A DNA stretch of 64,000 nucleotides from Mojavia pulchra JT2-VF2 (GTDB lineage Bacteria > Cyanobacteriota > Cyanobacteriia > Cyanobacteriales > Nostocaceae), in contig JAHHHN010000001.1 of NCBI GenBank assembly GCA_019359325.1, forward strand, positions 682,001 to 746,000, read 5' to 3'. The notes beneath the pieces are model-generated. The model saw only the letters and a program-made list of their open reading frames with translations, made no database searches and had not been told where the DNA came from. Position numbers and translations under genes: made by a program. Of this stretch, positions 9,886-18,953 are shown piece after piece; the first letter of the stretch is position 1, and the number at the start of each line of letters is the position of its first letter.

Positions 9886-10257
9886 CTACAAACCTACTAA
9901 TTCACGAGATTCAAAATCAGTCAGTTGTTGGGCAATAGCTAATCGCGCTTCTAATTTAGCTACACTAAACTGATTACGCAGATATTCTAAATGAGCGATC
10001 GCATTCGCTTTGTCAGCAGTTAATTGAAGCAGCATATCCATCGCCTTTTGATATTCCTGATTTACTAGTAGGACTTCAAAACGACGAGCCTTGCGTTGAG
10101 CATCGTTTTTTAAATCCATATCAAAAGCAGCGACACGATCGGCATTTCCTTCAAATCGGTTAATTTGCTGCTGAACTGCCATCAACTGAGAGTCTAATTC
10201 ATTCACCCGTTGGGCAGCTTGTGTAATTGCAGCTGGATAATGACTCAGTTGGATCAT
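9886..10257 (-). CDS. small coiled-coil protein of unknown function, second gene of a LexA-box operon
   Basis: The product is 123 residues, almost all helical by composition, with heptad-like Leu/Ile/Ala spacing (residues 15-45 and 65-115), so a coiled coil is likely. I do not recognise the family. The start is the ATG at 10257, preceded by GAGGAA at a good distance; the TTG just upstream is less likely. The gene lies 115 bp behind 10373-10636 on the same strand with no terminator seen between them. The two probably share the promoter that holds the LexA box at 10726-10739. Co-expression after DNA damage would point to a DNA repair or phage-related job, but nothing in the protein proves this. 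Confidence 0.6.
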   Translation of the reverse strand: MIQLSHYPAAITQAAQRVNELDSQLMAVQQQINRFEGNADRVAAFDMDLKNDAQRKARRFEVLLVNQEYQKAMDMLLQLTADKANAIAHLEYLRNQFSVAKLEARLAIAQQLTDFESRELVGL

Positions 10258-10372
10258 CAAATCTTCCTCAGCAAAAATTTTGACAATTTAAATCAGTTAT
10301 AATGGTTGAAGATGAGGAGCAAAAAAAATCAAAATTTGGCATTTTCAAGTAATTGCTCGTTTGTCTTTTTAA

Positions 10373-10636
10373 CTACGCCACTTCCCTGAATTGAGACTGT
10401 ACAGCCACTTCTGGAAAAGACAGCGATAGTTGTTCGGCTTGCGGTACAGCAGCTTGCTCCAATACTTGAACTTCGATATTCACACTCACCAAATAACTGC
10501 CTGTATCAGCACCAACCGCTTCTGCAACTAACTTGGCAATATCTGGACGTTTCGCAGTTAGCGGATCACGTAAGATACACCGATCCCATTCATGCTTGGC
10601 AGTTGGATTGAGGTTGAGAATGTAGTGCTTGATCAT
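10373..10636 (-). CDS. small protein of unknown function, first gene of a LexA-box operon
   Basis: From the ATG at 10636 the product is 87 residues (MIKHYILNLNP...). A GTG at 10675 would add 13 residues, but it has no clear binding site and gives an untypical start. The protein is acidic toward the C-terminus and has a conserved-looking core (KHEWDRCILRDPLTAKRPDIAKLVAEA). I do not recognise the family. The promoter region is unusual: a TATAAT box at 10721-10726 (minus strand) directly abuts a perfect match to the cyanobacterial LexA consensus. An SOS-type control is therefore expected. Confidence 0.65.
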   Translation of the reverse strand: MIKHYILNLNPTAKHEWDRCILRDPLTAKRPDIAKLVAEAVGADTGSYLVSVNIEVQVLEQAAVPQAEQLSLSFPEVAVQSQFREVA

Positions 10637-10725
10637 AAAACTAACCGTTAAATCAATCTTCCAGAAAGCTGCCACAGAGCCATTTTGCGCTTAACCAGGC
10701 TTTGAGGCGTTATACTATCTATTAT

Positions 10726-10739
10726 AGTACATTTGTACT
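10726..10739 (-). promoter_or_regulatory. LexA (SOS) box overlapping a -10 element
   Basis: The 14 bases AGTACATTTGTACT match the LexA consensus reported for Anabaena, RGTACNNNDGTWCB, at every position. On the minus strand the box ends at the first base of TATAAT (10726-10721), the likely -10 element of the gene at 10636. A repressor bound here would block RNA polymerase. The -35 region is poorly conserved. Confidence 0.75.
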
Positions 10740-11193
10740 TAAGATGGTTAAACAAAGGCTTTTCTCTTGAAAAATTTGTACCAAAAGCGATCGCACTTTG
10801 AGTAATTTAGGTATTTCAGCAAAAGATAGTTTGCTGAGGAGTAAAAAATTTTTAAATGATTTGAAGGTTTAAAAATATCCTTTGAAAAAAGCATTTAAAT
10901 AACAAAGTTCGATACTATTTTCAGTTTGTTTATCTATTTTTATGCTGTACGGTTCTAACTTGCAGTGTTTGTACTCAAGGCTGCGATTGTGCAGAGCGCA
11001 GCGCCAAAGGCGATCGCAAGGACATTTCTATGGAAAAGTATAATGGATAAATTTACTATTCCATTAGATAGAAGCAAAATCGTCTTCTAATTATTTAGAC
11101 TAAGCCTATTCAGGTAATTTTTAATAATCAAATAAAATTACTATTAACTTACTTAATAGTTAAATACATAGTCACAAGTACGGTTGGATTATT
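10740..11193. other. intergenic region between divergent genes
   Basis: This gap of about 450 bp has HIP1 sites and AT-rich sequence but no coding remnant or clear hairpin terminator. It must hold the promoter of the lipoprotein gene at 11194. No operator could be identified. Confidence 0.4.
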
Positions 11194-11787
11194 ATGCAAA
11201 GTAACAGCGATTTAGTAAGTAAAAAATCATGGTTGAGTAAAGCAACAGTTCTAGCACTATTCGCAGGTAGCCTTAGTGCTTGTGCCCCAACAGCAGAACA
11301 ACCTGATGTTGTTGTCGTTCCCACGCCACAACCAACGGTTACCGTAACTGTTACTGCTACACCGCAACCAACAACTACCGTTATCATCAGCCCTACTCCG
11401 CAAGCAACAACTGTTGTAGTTCCTACTGCACCAATAAGTGATTTAGCAATCATTAATACTACTGCAAATAGACAATCGCTTATAAATAGAGGAGTGCAGT
11501 TGACAAACGCAAAAGTTCAAAGCGTAGTAGGCGATCGCACTTTCTGGGTTGGTGCAAATAATACTCAACGAGTGTTTGTAGTTTTAGCTCCCAATTTAGA
11601 CGCCGGAACTGCTGAAAAGAAAGTTGTTGTCAAACCAGGACAGACGCTAGATCTAGTAGGTGTACTCAAACCAGCGCCAAGTGTAGAACAAGCTCAAAAG
11701 CAATGGAAGGGTTTAACTGCTACTGAAGCTCAAGGACTTAAAAACCAAATCGTCTACCTAGAAGCAGATCAAATCAAGTTTAAGTAA
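11194..11787 (+). CDS. probable lipoprotein with a Thr/Pro/Val-rich linker
   Basis: The 197-residue protein has a basic N-terminus, a hydrophobic segment (about residues 18-28, ATVLALFAGSL) and a lipobox-like LSAC with Cys at about residue 30, so lipid attachment is likely. Residues 38-80 form a low-complexity linker of V, T, P and Q (PTPQPTVTVTVTATPQP and similar). It would hold the C-terminal domain away from the membrane. The C-terminal domain (about 85-197) is beta-rich and contains TFWVGANNTQRVFVVL and GQTLDLVGVLKP, which recalls small OB-like domains of cyanobacterial secreted proteins. The function is unknown. It stands alone, with its own upstream gap. Confidence 0.7.
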   Translation: MQSNSDLVSKKSWLSKATVLALFAGSLSACAPTAEQPDVVVVPTPQPTVTVTVTATPQPTTTVIISPTPQATTVVVPTAPISDLAIINTTANRQSLINRGVQLTNAKVQSVVGDRTFWVGANNTQRVFVVLAPNLDAGTAEKKVVVKPGQTLDLVGVLKPAPSVEQAQKQWKGLTATEAQGLKNQIVYLEADQIKFK

Positions 11788-11897
11788 AGCTAGCACTATC
11801 AATCAATTACATTGACCAACTGATACATATAACTTTTGTCCATAGTAGGGCGGCTTCCCAACGTAAGATCAAGGACGGATAGATCGAGGTCAAGATC

Positions 11898-12728
11898 ATG
11901 AAAGAAATAACGCGCCGCCAATTTATCACATCTGCCACTATTGCTACGGGTTTTGCCCTCGCCGTGCAACCCGTATCTGCCAAAGTCATCACCACTGATG
12001 CTAAGGGGTTGGTAGCTGGTGCGGTAAAGATTCCTGTTGCAGATGGTGAAATTCCTGCTTATAGAGCAATGCCTGCAAAAGGTGCAGATTTTCCGATTGT
12101 CTTGGTGATTCAAGAAATTTTTGGCGTACATGAGCATCTTCAAGATATCTGCCGTCGTTTTGCCAAGTTGGGGTACGTGGCGATCGCTCCAGAACTATTC
12201 GTGCGTCAGGGTGATGTCTCAAAATTAAGCAATATAGAAGAAATTCGCCCAATAGTAGCCAAAGTGCCAGATGCTCAGGTACTATCCGATCTTGACGCTA
12301 CAACCGCTTGGGCTGTGAAATCAGCTAAGGGAAATGCCAATAGGTTAGGAATTACGGGTTTCTGCTGGGGTGGTCGTATTACCTGGCTGTACGCAGCACA
12401 CAATCCTCAAGTCAAAGCAGGCGTGGCATGGTATGGACGATTAGTAGGCGATGTCACTGAACTGACACCCCAGCATCCCATCAATATTGCATCTACATTA
12501 AACGTTCCCGTTCTCGGACTTTATGGCGGCAAGGATACGGGTATTCCCCTCGATACTGTAGAACAGATGCGCGATCGTTTAAAGTCCAGCAGCAGTAAAT
12601 CTGAAATCGTCGTCTACCCTGATGCACCCCACGCTTTTTTTGCTGATTATCGCCCCTCTTACCGTGAAAAAGAGGCTAAAGATGGTTGGCGGCGCTTGAA
12701 GGCATGGTTTAAGCAGCATGGCTTGTAA
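11898..12728 (+). CDS. dienelactone hydrolase family protein with Tat signal
   Basis: The 276-residue protein begins with a twin-arginine signal ([20 protein letters not shown]) and a likely cleavage site after VSA near residue 28, so it is exported folded. The mature part is an alpha/beta hydrolase of the dienelactone-hydrolase family. The Cys nucleophile is C156 in GFCWGG, with D213 (GGKDTG) and H245 (DAPHAFF) completing the triad, and E73 (QEIFG) at the position that activates the Cys in known enzymes. It may hydrolyse lactones or esters in the periplasm; the substrate is unknown. A 14-bp inverted repeat follows the gene and can serve as terminator. Confidence 0.88.
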   Translation: MKEITRRQFITSATIATGFALAVQPVSAKVITTDAKGLVAGAVKIPVADGEIPAYRAMPAKGADFPIVLVIQEIFGVHEHLQDICRRFAKLGYVAIAPELFVRQGDVSKLSNIEEIRPIVAKVPDAQVLSDLDATTAWAVKSAKGNANRLGITGFCWGGRITWLYAAHNPQVKAGVAWYGRLVGDVTELTPQHPINIASTLNVPVLGLYGGKDTGIPLDTVEQMRDRLKSSSSKSEIVVYPDAPHAFFADYRPSYREKEAKDGWRRLKAWFKQHGL

Positions 12729-12756
12729 AGCATTTATATCTGTGTGTTGTATGTAG

Positions 12757-12820
12757 AACCACAGATAAACACAGATGCACACAGATAAATATCGGTCTGA
12801 ATCGGCGTTTATCTGTGGTT
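12757..12820. terminator. inverted repeat between convergent genes (possible bidirectional terminator, repeat-derived)
   Basis: AACCACAGATAAAC (12757-12770) and GTTTATCTGTGGTT (12807-12820) are perfect complements and flank a 36-base loop. The loop has a further copy of ACAGATAAA. The pair lies between the convergent genes ending at 12728 and 12860, so it may end both transcripts. There is no strong T-run. The CACAGATAAACACAGATG text resembles a dispersed intergenic repeat. Confidence 0.45.
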
Positions 12821-12859
12821 TATTACCCAGTACCCTATGCCCTATGCCCAATCCCCATA

Positions 12860-14608
12860 CTAATTAGCTTTGCCATCCATCTGAGAGTGCAGCAATTGGA
12901 CATCATTAACCCAAATTGCTTGTTGAGGTACAGGAATCGTAATTCCGGCTTGGTCAAAGGCGATTTTTAGACGACGGCGATATTCTCGCGCCACATCCCA
13001 TTGTTTGAGAGGCTGTGTTTTAATCCAAACACGAATAATTAAACCGCGATCGCCAAAGTTATCGACTCCTAAAACTTTAGGTGTTTCCAGAATTTGTTGT
13101 TGCCATTGTGAATCTTCATCCATCTCCAAGGCAACAGCGCCAATCAATTTTATGGCCTCGTCAACATTGGCTTGGTAATCAACAGGAATCGTTAAATCGG
13201 CTCTAGACCACCGGCTAGAAAGATTAGCAACAATTTTGATTTCACTATTGGGAATTGTGATTAAGCGCCCTTCTGCATCTCGAACTTGGGTCATCCGCAA
13301 ATTGAGATTTTCTACTAAACCCCCCACATCTCCTACATTAATCACATCGCCAAGCGCGTACTGATCTTCGAGGATAATTAGAAAACCATTAATCGCATCT
13401 TTAATTAAGTTTTGCGAGGCTAGAGAAACGGCAACACCAACTAAACCAGCACCAGCCAACAAAGGAATAATATCTATACCCAAGGAGACCAGGGACAGCA
13501 AGATCCCAACTCCTATCCAGACAACAGTGACAATACTTTTAGTCACACCAGAAAACGTAGAAACTCGTAGTTGCAAACGTTCAGAAGTTTCTGATTTAAA
13601 TAAAGCACCACTGCTGATCAAAGTGGAGGTAAAGCGGTCAATCAGAGCATAGCTGAGTCGAATAACTACATAAGTTCCCAATGCCACAACACCCAATCTC
13701 AAAGGAACTTGGGCAGCTGAGATAATTGCTACCTGCAATACTCGCGTGTAGGGAAATAAACCCAAGATGATGAACGTTCCAGTTCCCCAAATTCCAGCTT
13801 GAGTTAGCTGAAATAGCCGTTTTTTGGCTTCTTGTAAATGCCGATGTTGTTGTTGATTTAGTTGAGTTGTAATTGGTTGAGCTTTTTGCGAAGTTGATGG
13901 AATCGGATGTATTGAATCGTGTTTTGAACGACGCTGCCAGCAATATACTCCCCAACTCGTGGCTATTATTACCAATCCAATACCAGCAGCTATTTTACCT
14001 TGGTCGATTAAAAACTCAGCTTCCCGCTCTTGCTTTGCCCTTGGCAAGGCTTTCTGTAATTCGTCTTTAATTTGATTTGCTAATGTGAAAGGATCTACCT
14101 GTTGCAGTCTGGCATCTTCAGAAGTGACAGTCATCAGGTATCTGCCGTTGACCTCAATTACTGGTAATCCGTTTAACGGCCGAATTTGCACGTTGACTTT
14201 TGTTTGTGGTGACTGAAGGTAATTTCGGCGAATTTGAGCCAAATTCTGATGGATGTTTTCTAAACGTTCAGAAATATTACTTCTGGTTGCTGTTATCTGA
14301 AATAGCTGACGACCATCTAAATAAATCCAGCCAGAAACAATTCTATTATCTGACTCATTACTCACATTGCTTGGAGCTTGCATGTTAGGTAATAAGGGCA
14401 TCTGGGCTGTAGTTTTTGGTATAGATACAACGCCTATCACCATTGAACTTGCGATCGCGCGAAGCACGCTGCCAAAGGCAATCGCCCCAATTACACTGCA
14501 ACTCAAAGGCGAGTTACGAGCTTGCTTAGAAGCTTCTGGCTGTAGGGTCTGCTTTGCGAAAACGTGCAACGGCTTGTTGATAGACATCGCCAAAAATTGA
14601 AAGCGCAC
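12860..14608 (-). CDS. mechanosensitive ion channel, MscS family
   Basis: The 582-residue protein has an N-terminal hydrophobic segment (about 38-60), then an extracytoplasmic domain (70-195), another membrane segment (205-222), three or so helices between 270 and 400 and a C-terminal MscS domain. The pore helix and beta domain are recognised by GVAVSLASQNLIKDAINGFLI and GDVINVGDVGGLVENLNLRMT (about residues 390-440). MscS channels open under membrane tension and release osmolytes during hypo-osmotic shock. The GTG at 14608 is taken as start because AAGGAGG lies 7 bases upstream. It is longer than E. coli MscS (286 residues) because of the extra N-terminal domain. Confidence 0.92.
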   Translation of the reverse strand: MRFQFLAMSINKPLHVFAKQTLQPEASKQARNSPLSCSVIGAIAFGSVLRAIASSMVIGVVSIPKTTAQMPLLPNMQAPSNVSNESDNRIVSGWIYLDGRQLFQITATRSNISERLENIHQNLAQIRRNYLQSPQTKVNVQIRPLNGLPVIEVNGRYLMTVTSEDARLQQVDPFTLANQIKDELQKALPRAKQEREAEFLIDQGKIAAGIGLVIIATSWGVYCWQRRSKHDSIHPIPSTSQKAQPITTQLNQQQHRHLQEAKKRLFQLTQAGIWGTGTFIILGLFPYTRVLQVAIISAAQVPLRLGVVALGTYVVIRLSYALIDRFTSTLISSGALFKSETSERLQLRVSTFSGVTKSIVTVVWIGVGILLSLVSLGIDIIPLLAGAGLVGVAVSLASQNLIKDAINGFLIILEDQYALGDVINVGDVGGLVENLNLRMTQVRDAEGRLITIPNSEIKIVANLSSRWSRADLTIPVDYQANVDEAIKLIGAVALEMDEDSQWQQQILETPKVLGVDNFGDRGLIIRVWIKTQPLKQWDVAREYRRRLKIAFDQAGITIPVPQQAIWVNDVQLLHSQMDGKAN

Positions 14609-16273
<1,665 letters not shown>

Positions 16274-16320
16274 AGTTCACCCTAAGAATTTAGGGTTGCA
16301 GATATAACTTAATTTTTTAC

Positions 16321-16350
16321 TGGGATGGGCAAGTTGCCTATCCCATTTTT
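16321..16350 (+). terminator. intrinsic terminator of ahcY
   Basis: TGGGATGGGC (16321-16330) pairs with GCCTATCCCA (16336-16345) with one G-U pair and a 5-base loop, followed by a run of five T. It sits 48 bases after the ahcY stop. Confidence 0.85.
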
Positions 16351-16444
16351 ATACATTTAATACCAATTCTTTATGTAGATGCACTAAATTTTTGGTTTTG
16401 CTGAAGTAGACATGAAATTTGCTCATTACTCCGCACCTTGAGAA

Positions 16445-17053
16445 TTAAGGGATTTTTTGATCTTCATCGCAAAGAGAGATGATCCGATTTACAAAAGCTT
16501 TTAGTTCTGGACAGGACTGAATAGCAATCATCAGATCGTTGTCCTTCAAAATTTTTGCCCCATGAATAGGCTTATTATAGTCTTGGCGTCCTCCTGATTT
16601 GAAAATCTCCTTAATCCAGTAGGAAGGAGGTTTTTGGTGATTCACCGTCTCCGGAAAACCACTAGGAGCAGAGCGATTATGTTTTGCTAAGGATTGGATA
16701 GTTTTCCAGTATGGAAGAAGCCATGCTTCAAAGTCATGCAGTGCTGTGTGTGGATAAAATTTGGGGTTGTTACCAACCCAATTCATCATTTGGGCTTTAG
16801 CATCAGCCGCATCTTGAAAATCCTTAATTCCTGTATAAACGTCTGTGAGTGCAATTACAGCATCATAAGCACTATTGCCAGTCAGTAAATTTTCAACTAC
16901 ACGCCTGAGTTTTTCTTCTTTAGGAATTCGACCATTTTGCGGAATAAACTTGAGCCTTGGCATTTTTTGCCCTAAACGAGTTTGGAGAAACTCACGCAAT
17001 TTTTCTCTAAAAGCTACCTCGGTAGCCCCTTCAACCAAAATAGCAATGTTCAT
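16445..17053 (-). CDS. DUF4276-type TOPRIM-like protein, partner of the adjacent ATPase
   Basis: The 202-residue protein starts MNIAILVEGATEVAF, the strand-loop-Glu motif of TOPRIM-like folds (E8, with E12 nearby). The second acidic motif is D71-V-Y73 in VIALTDVYTG, and HDFEAWLLPY (H106, D107, E109, W111) is the conserved block of the DUF4276 family. TOPRIM domains bind metal and cut or rejoin nucleic acid, so a nuclease role is plausible. The ATG at 17053 overlaps the stop of the ATPase gene by four bases (ATGA), which indicates translational coupling. ATPase-TOPRIM pairs of this design occur in OLD-like and PARIS-like phage-defence modules. It could also be a housekeeping DNA-repair pair. 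Confidence 0.78.
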   Translation of the reverse strand: MNIAILVEGATEVAFREKLREFLQTRLGQKMPRLKFIPQNGRIPKEEKLRRVVENLLTGNSAYDAVIALTDVYTGIKDFQDAADAKAQMMNWVGNNPKFYPHTALHDFEAWLLPYWKTIQSLAKHNRSAPSGFPETVNHQKPPSYWIKEIFKSGGRQDYNKPIHGAKILKDNDLMIAIQSCPELKAFVNRIISLCDEDQKIP

Positions 17054-18195
17054 GGACGACCACCCATCAAATTCATTGCCCAAACTTGATCAAGGCTGTA
17101 ATCTACCAACCACTTATCCAGATCAAGCGTATCAGCCCAAGTCATCCTTGCTTCACCTTCTTCCAAATCGCAAATTAGAACCTCTTTTGGTTCAAGAAAA
17201 CTAATCAGTCGGTCTGAATGCGTTGCTACTATAAGCTGTGTGTGTTTTGAAGCTTCTCTCATTAAATATACTAAATGTCTCAAAAGTTCGGGATGTAAAC
17301 TGACTTCTGGCTCATCTAGCAGAGTGATTGTTGTTAAGCTTTGGCTTTGCAGAAGAGTAACTAACCAAAGGAAGCGCAGTGTTCCCTCTGATAGCTCATG
17401 CACATACATTGGCCCAGAGAAATTTCTATCTGTCCAAGTCATGGAGATAGTTCCTGCGGCAACTGGTGGAAAGTTTAACCGCTCAAAATCTGGAAATGCT
17501 GTAGAAATAACATCTTCAAGCATTTCAAAGCGATCTCTATCAGTTTCCCGAAGATCATAGAGGCAGGAAACTAAATCTTCACCACTTGCACCAGGCAGCT
17601 TTGCAGGACGCATTGCTTGAGGTAAACGAATTGGGCTTTTCTCTGAAACATCAAGTGCCCCGTAATAAGTACAAGAAGCAAGGATTTTTCTCAAGTTTTC
17701 AGGCTCGCGATACATCTTAGGAACTTGGGAAAGCGATGTTTCTAGATAATTATGTTCCCAGTTTGGTCTTAAAAGCCCGCTACCTTCCTGAAAATATTTA
17801 ATGTCTAATCTATGCGATTCAATGTACTTAAATGGCTCAGGTTTACTTGGATTTCTTTGCTGTGTTAAAGTTTCATTTTTGATTTCATAAGATAAGCCTT
17901 TAGGAGACAATGTTAAACCATATTTCAAAGGTTCTTCTTCTGGCACTTTCATTGAAACTGCGATTTCGAGTTCCTGCGCTTTGCCTCTAGTCAAAATTTC
18001 GTTTAAACCACCTTTAAACTGCAATGTCTCTTGTAGCTTGCCATTGGCTGAAGCAGCTAGTGTTGAAAGAACATCTAAGAAAGAGGTTTTTCCTGCCCCA
18101 TTCGCACCAATCATAACAATCAGATTTCTCATCTCAATATCGACTTGCCGAAGACGGCGAAAACCCCTTACCGATATATTTTCAAATCTATCCAT
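17050..18195 (-). CDS. AAA/ABC-type ATPase (OLD/RecF-like), first gene of the ATPase-TOPRIM pair
   Basis: The protein has 381 residues when started at the ATG at 18195; in-frame ATG and TTG codons at 18213 and 18219 would add 6 or 8 residues. Residues 1-40 read as the conserved edge strand plus the Walker A motif GANGAGKTS (30-38). A Ser-rich ABC signature (ELSEGTLRFL) and Walker B TLLDEPEVSLHPEL follow in the C-terminal half, and VATHSDRLISFL supplies the switch His. This is the SMC/RecF/OLD-type head. It probably binds DNA and gates the associated TOPRIM protein. The stop overlaps the next gene, and both are flanked by gene-poor gaps, as in an acquired module. Confidence 0.85.
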   Translation of the reverse strand: MDRFENISVRGFRRLRQVDIEMRNLIVMIGANGAGKTSFLDVLSTLAASANGKLQETLQFKGGLNEILTRGKAQELEIAVSMKVPEEEPLKYGLTLSPKGLSYEIKNETLTQQRNPSKPEPFKYIESHRLDIKYFQEGSGLLRPNWEHNYLETSLSQVPKMYREPENLRKILASCTYYGALDVSEKSPIRLPQAMRPAKLPGASGEDLVSCLYDLRETDRDRFEMLEDVISTAFPDFERLNFPPVAAGTISMTWTDRNFSGPMYVHELSEGTLRFLWLVTLLQSQSLTTITLLDEPEVSLHPELLRHLVYLMREASKHTQLIVATHSDRLISFLEPKEVLICDLEEGEARMTWADTLDLDKWLVDYSLDQVWAMNLMGGRP

Positions 18196-18219
18196 ACAGG
18201 TAACCACTATCATTGACAA

Positions 18220-18953
18220 TAGTTAAACTTGCTTTAGCAGCAAGATTCAAGCCATCCCCAGTATATCTACGAAGATCTGGAGCAAACTACATGAATGGAG
18301 AAACCGCTCTATATAGTTCAAGTTGAGGCGGCATAACAACCCTGTTGCCAGCGGACGGTATAAGGTTACTTACTGATGCTGATTTGAAGGAAATCTGCCG
18401 TTACTGAACGGGAACGTTAAACCGATTTATATAAAAAATAAAAAAACTTTCGTTTTAAAGACTGCTTTTCACGTGGAATCATCATGCTAGAAACTAGAGA
18501 AGTGCGTTTGTCGTTCGCGTAGCGTCTCGAAGAGAAGGCATCGCCTGGGACAGGAATCCAACTTTTGAGCGTAAGCCATAAATTATTCTTTGAATTTCTT
18601 CTTGTGGGATAGGCAAGAGCCTATCTAATTTTTATGTATGCAAAAAAATTAGTCATCGTTTGCTGACAAAAATTTCATTGACAATAATACCAATTCTTCA
18701 AAATCAGGCGGCAGATGCAAACCCAGAAACCAAGATGAAACCTGACGCTTCTTAATTATGAATTAAGAATTGATATGAATTCTACTTTTGAACTCTAGCT
18801 TCAGCTAGCTAGAGCGATCGCCTTAGTAATGGATAATCTGTTTTATAATCTGCAAAGATTCGTATAGATTTTTGATTTACCTGTAGCGGTCAACAGCCAT
18901 CTTTATTAGATGCTGTACCTAGGCTGTAATGCAGTCACATAGAGGAATGCACA
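18220..18953. other. 730-bp gap upstream of spsA with a repeat, an orphan terminator and decayed short repeats
   Basis: No gene was found. 18508-18545 is a GC-rich repeat fragment (TTCGCGTAGCGTCTCGAAGAG). 18608-18633 is an intrinsic-terminator-like hairpin on the plus strand, listed separately. 18685-18780 has ATACCAATTCTTC and AAGAATTGATATG as an imperfect inverted pair, typical of small dispersed repeats. The promoter of spsA must lie in the last 200 bases. Confidence 0.5.
18608..18633 (+). terminator. terminator-like hairpin not preceded by a gene
   Basis: GATAGGC (18608-18614) and GCCTATC (18619-18625) form a 7-bp stem with an AAGA loop, followed by TAA and five T. The hairpin resembles the ahcY terminator in sequence. 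No plus-strand gene precedes it after 16273, so it may end a small RNA or be a displaced copy. Confidence 0.5.

Noticed and set aside
11172-11453. minus-strand frame rich in Gly/Val/Thr
   Set aside because: It is the shadow of the lipoprotein linker repeat at 11300-11430; low-complexity codons open both strands.
16445-18195. Exact assignment to a named defence system (such as PARIS or Gabija)
   Set aside because: PARIS uses a DUF4435-type partner, and Gabija has a helicase. The DUF4276 pair here differs, so only a resemblance is claimed.
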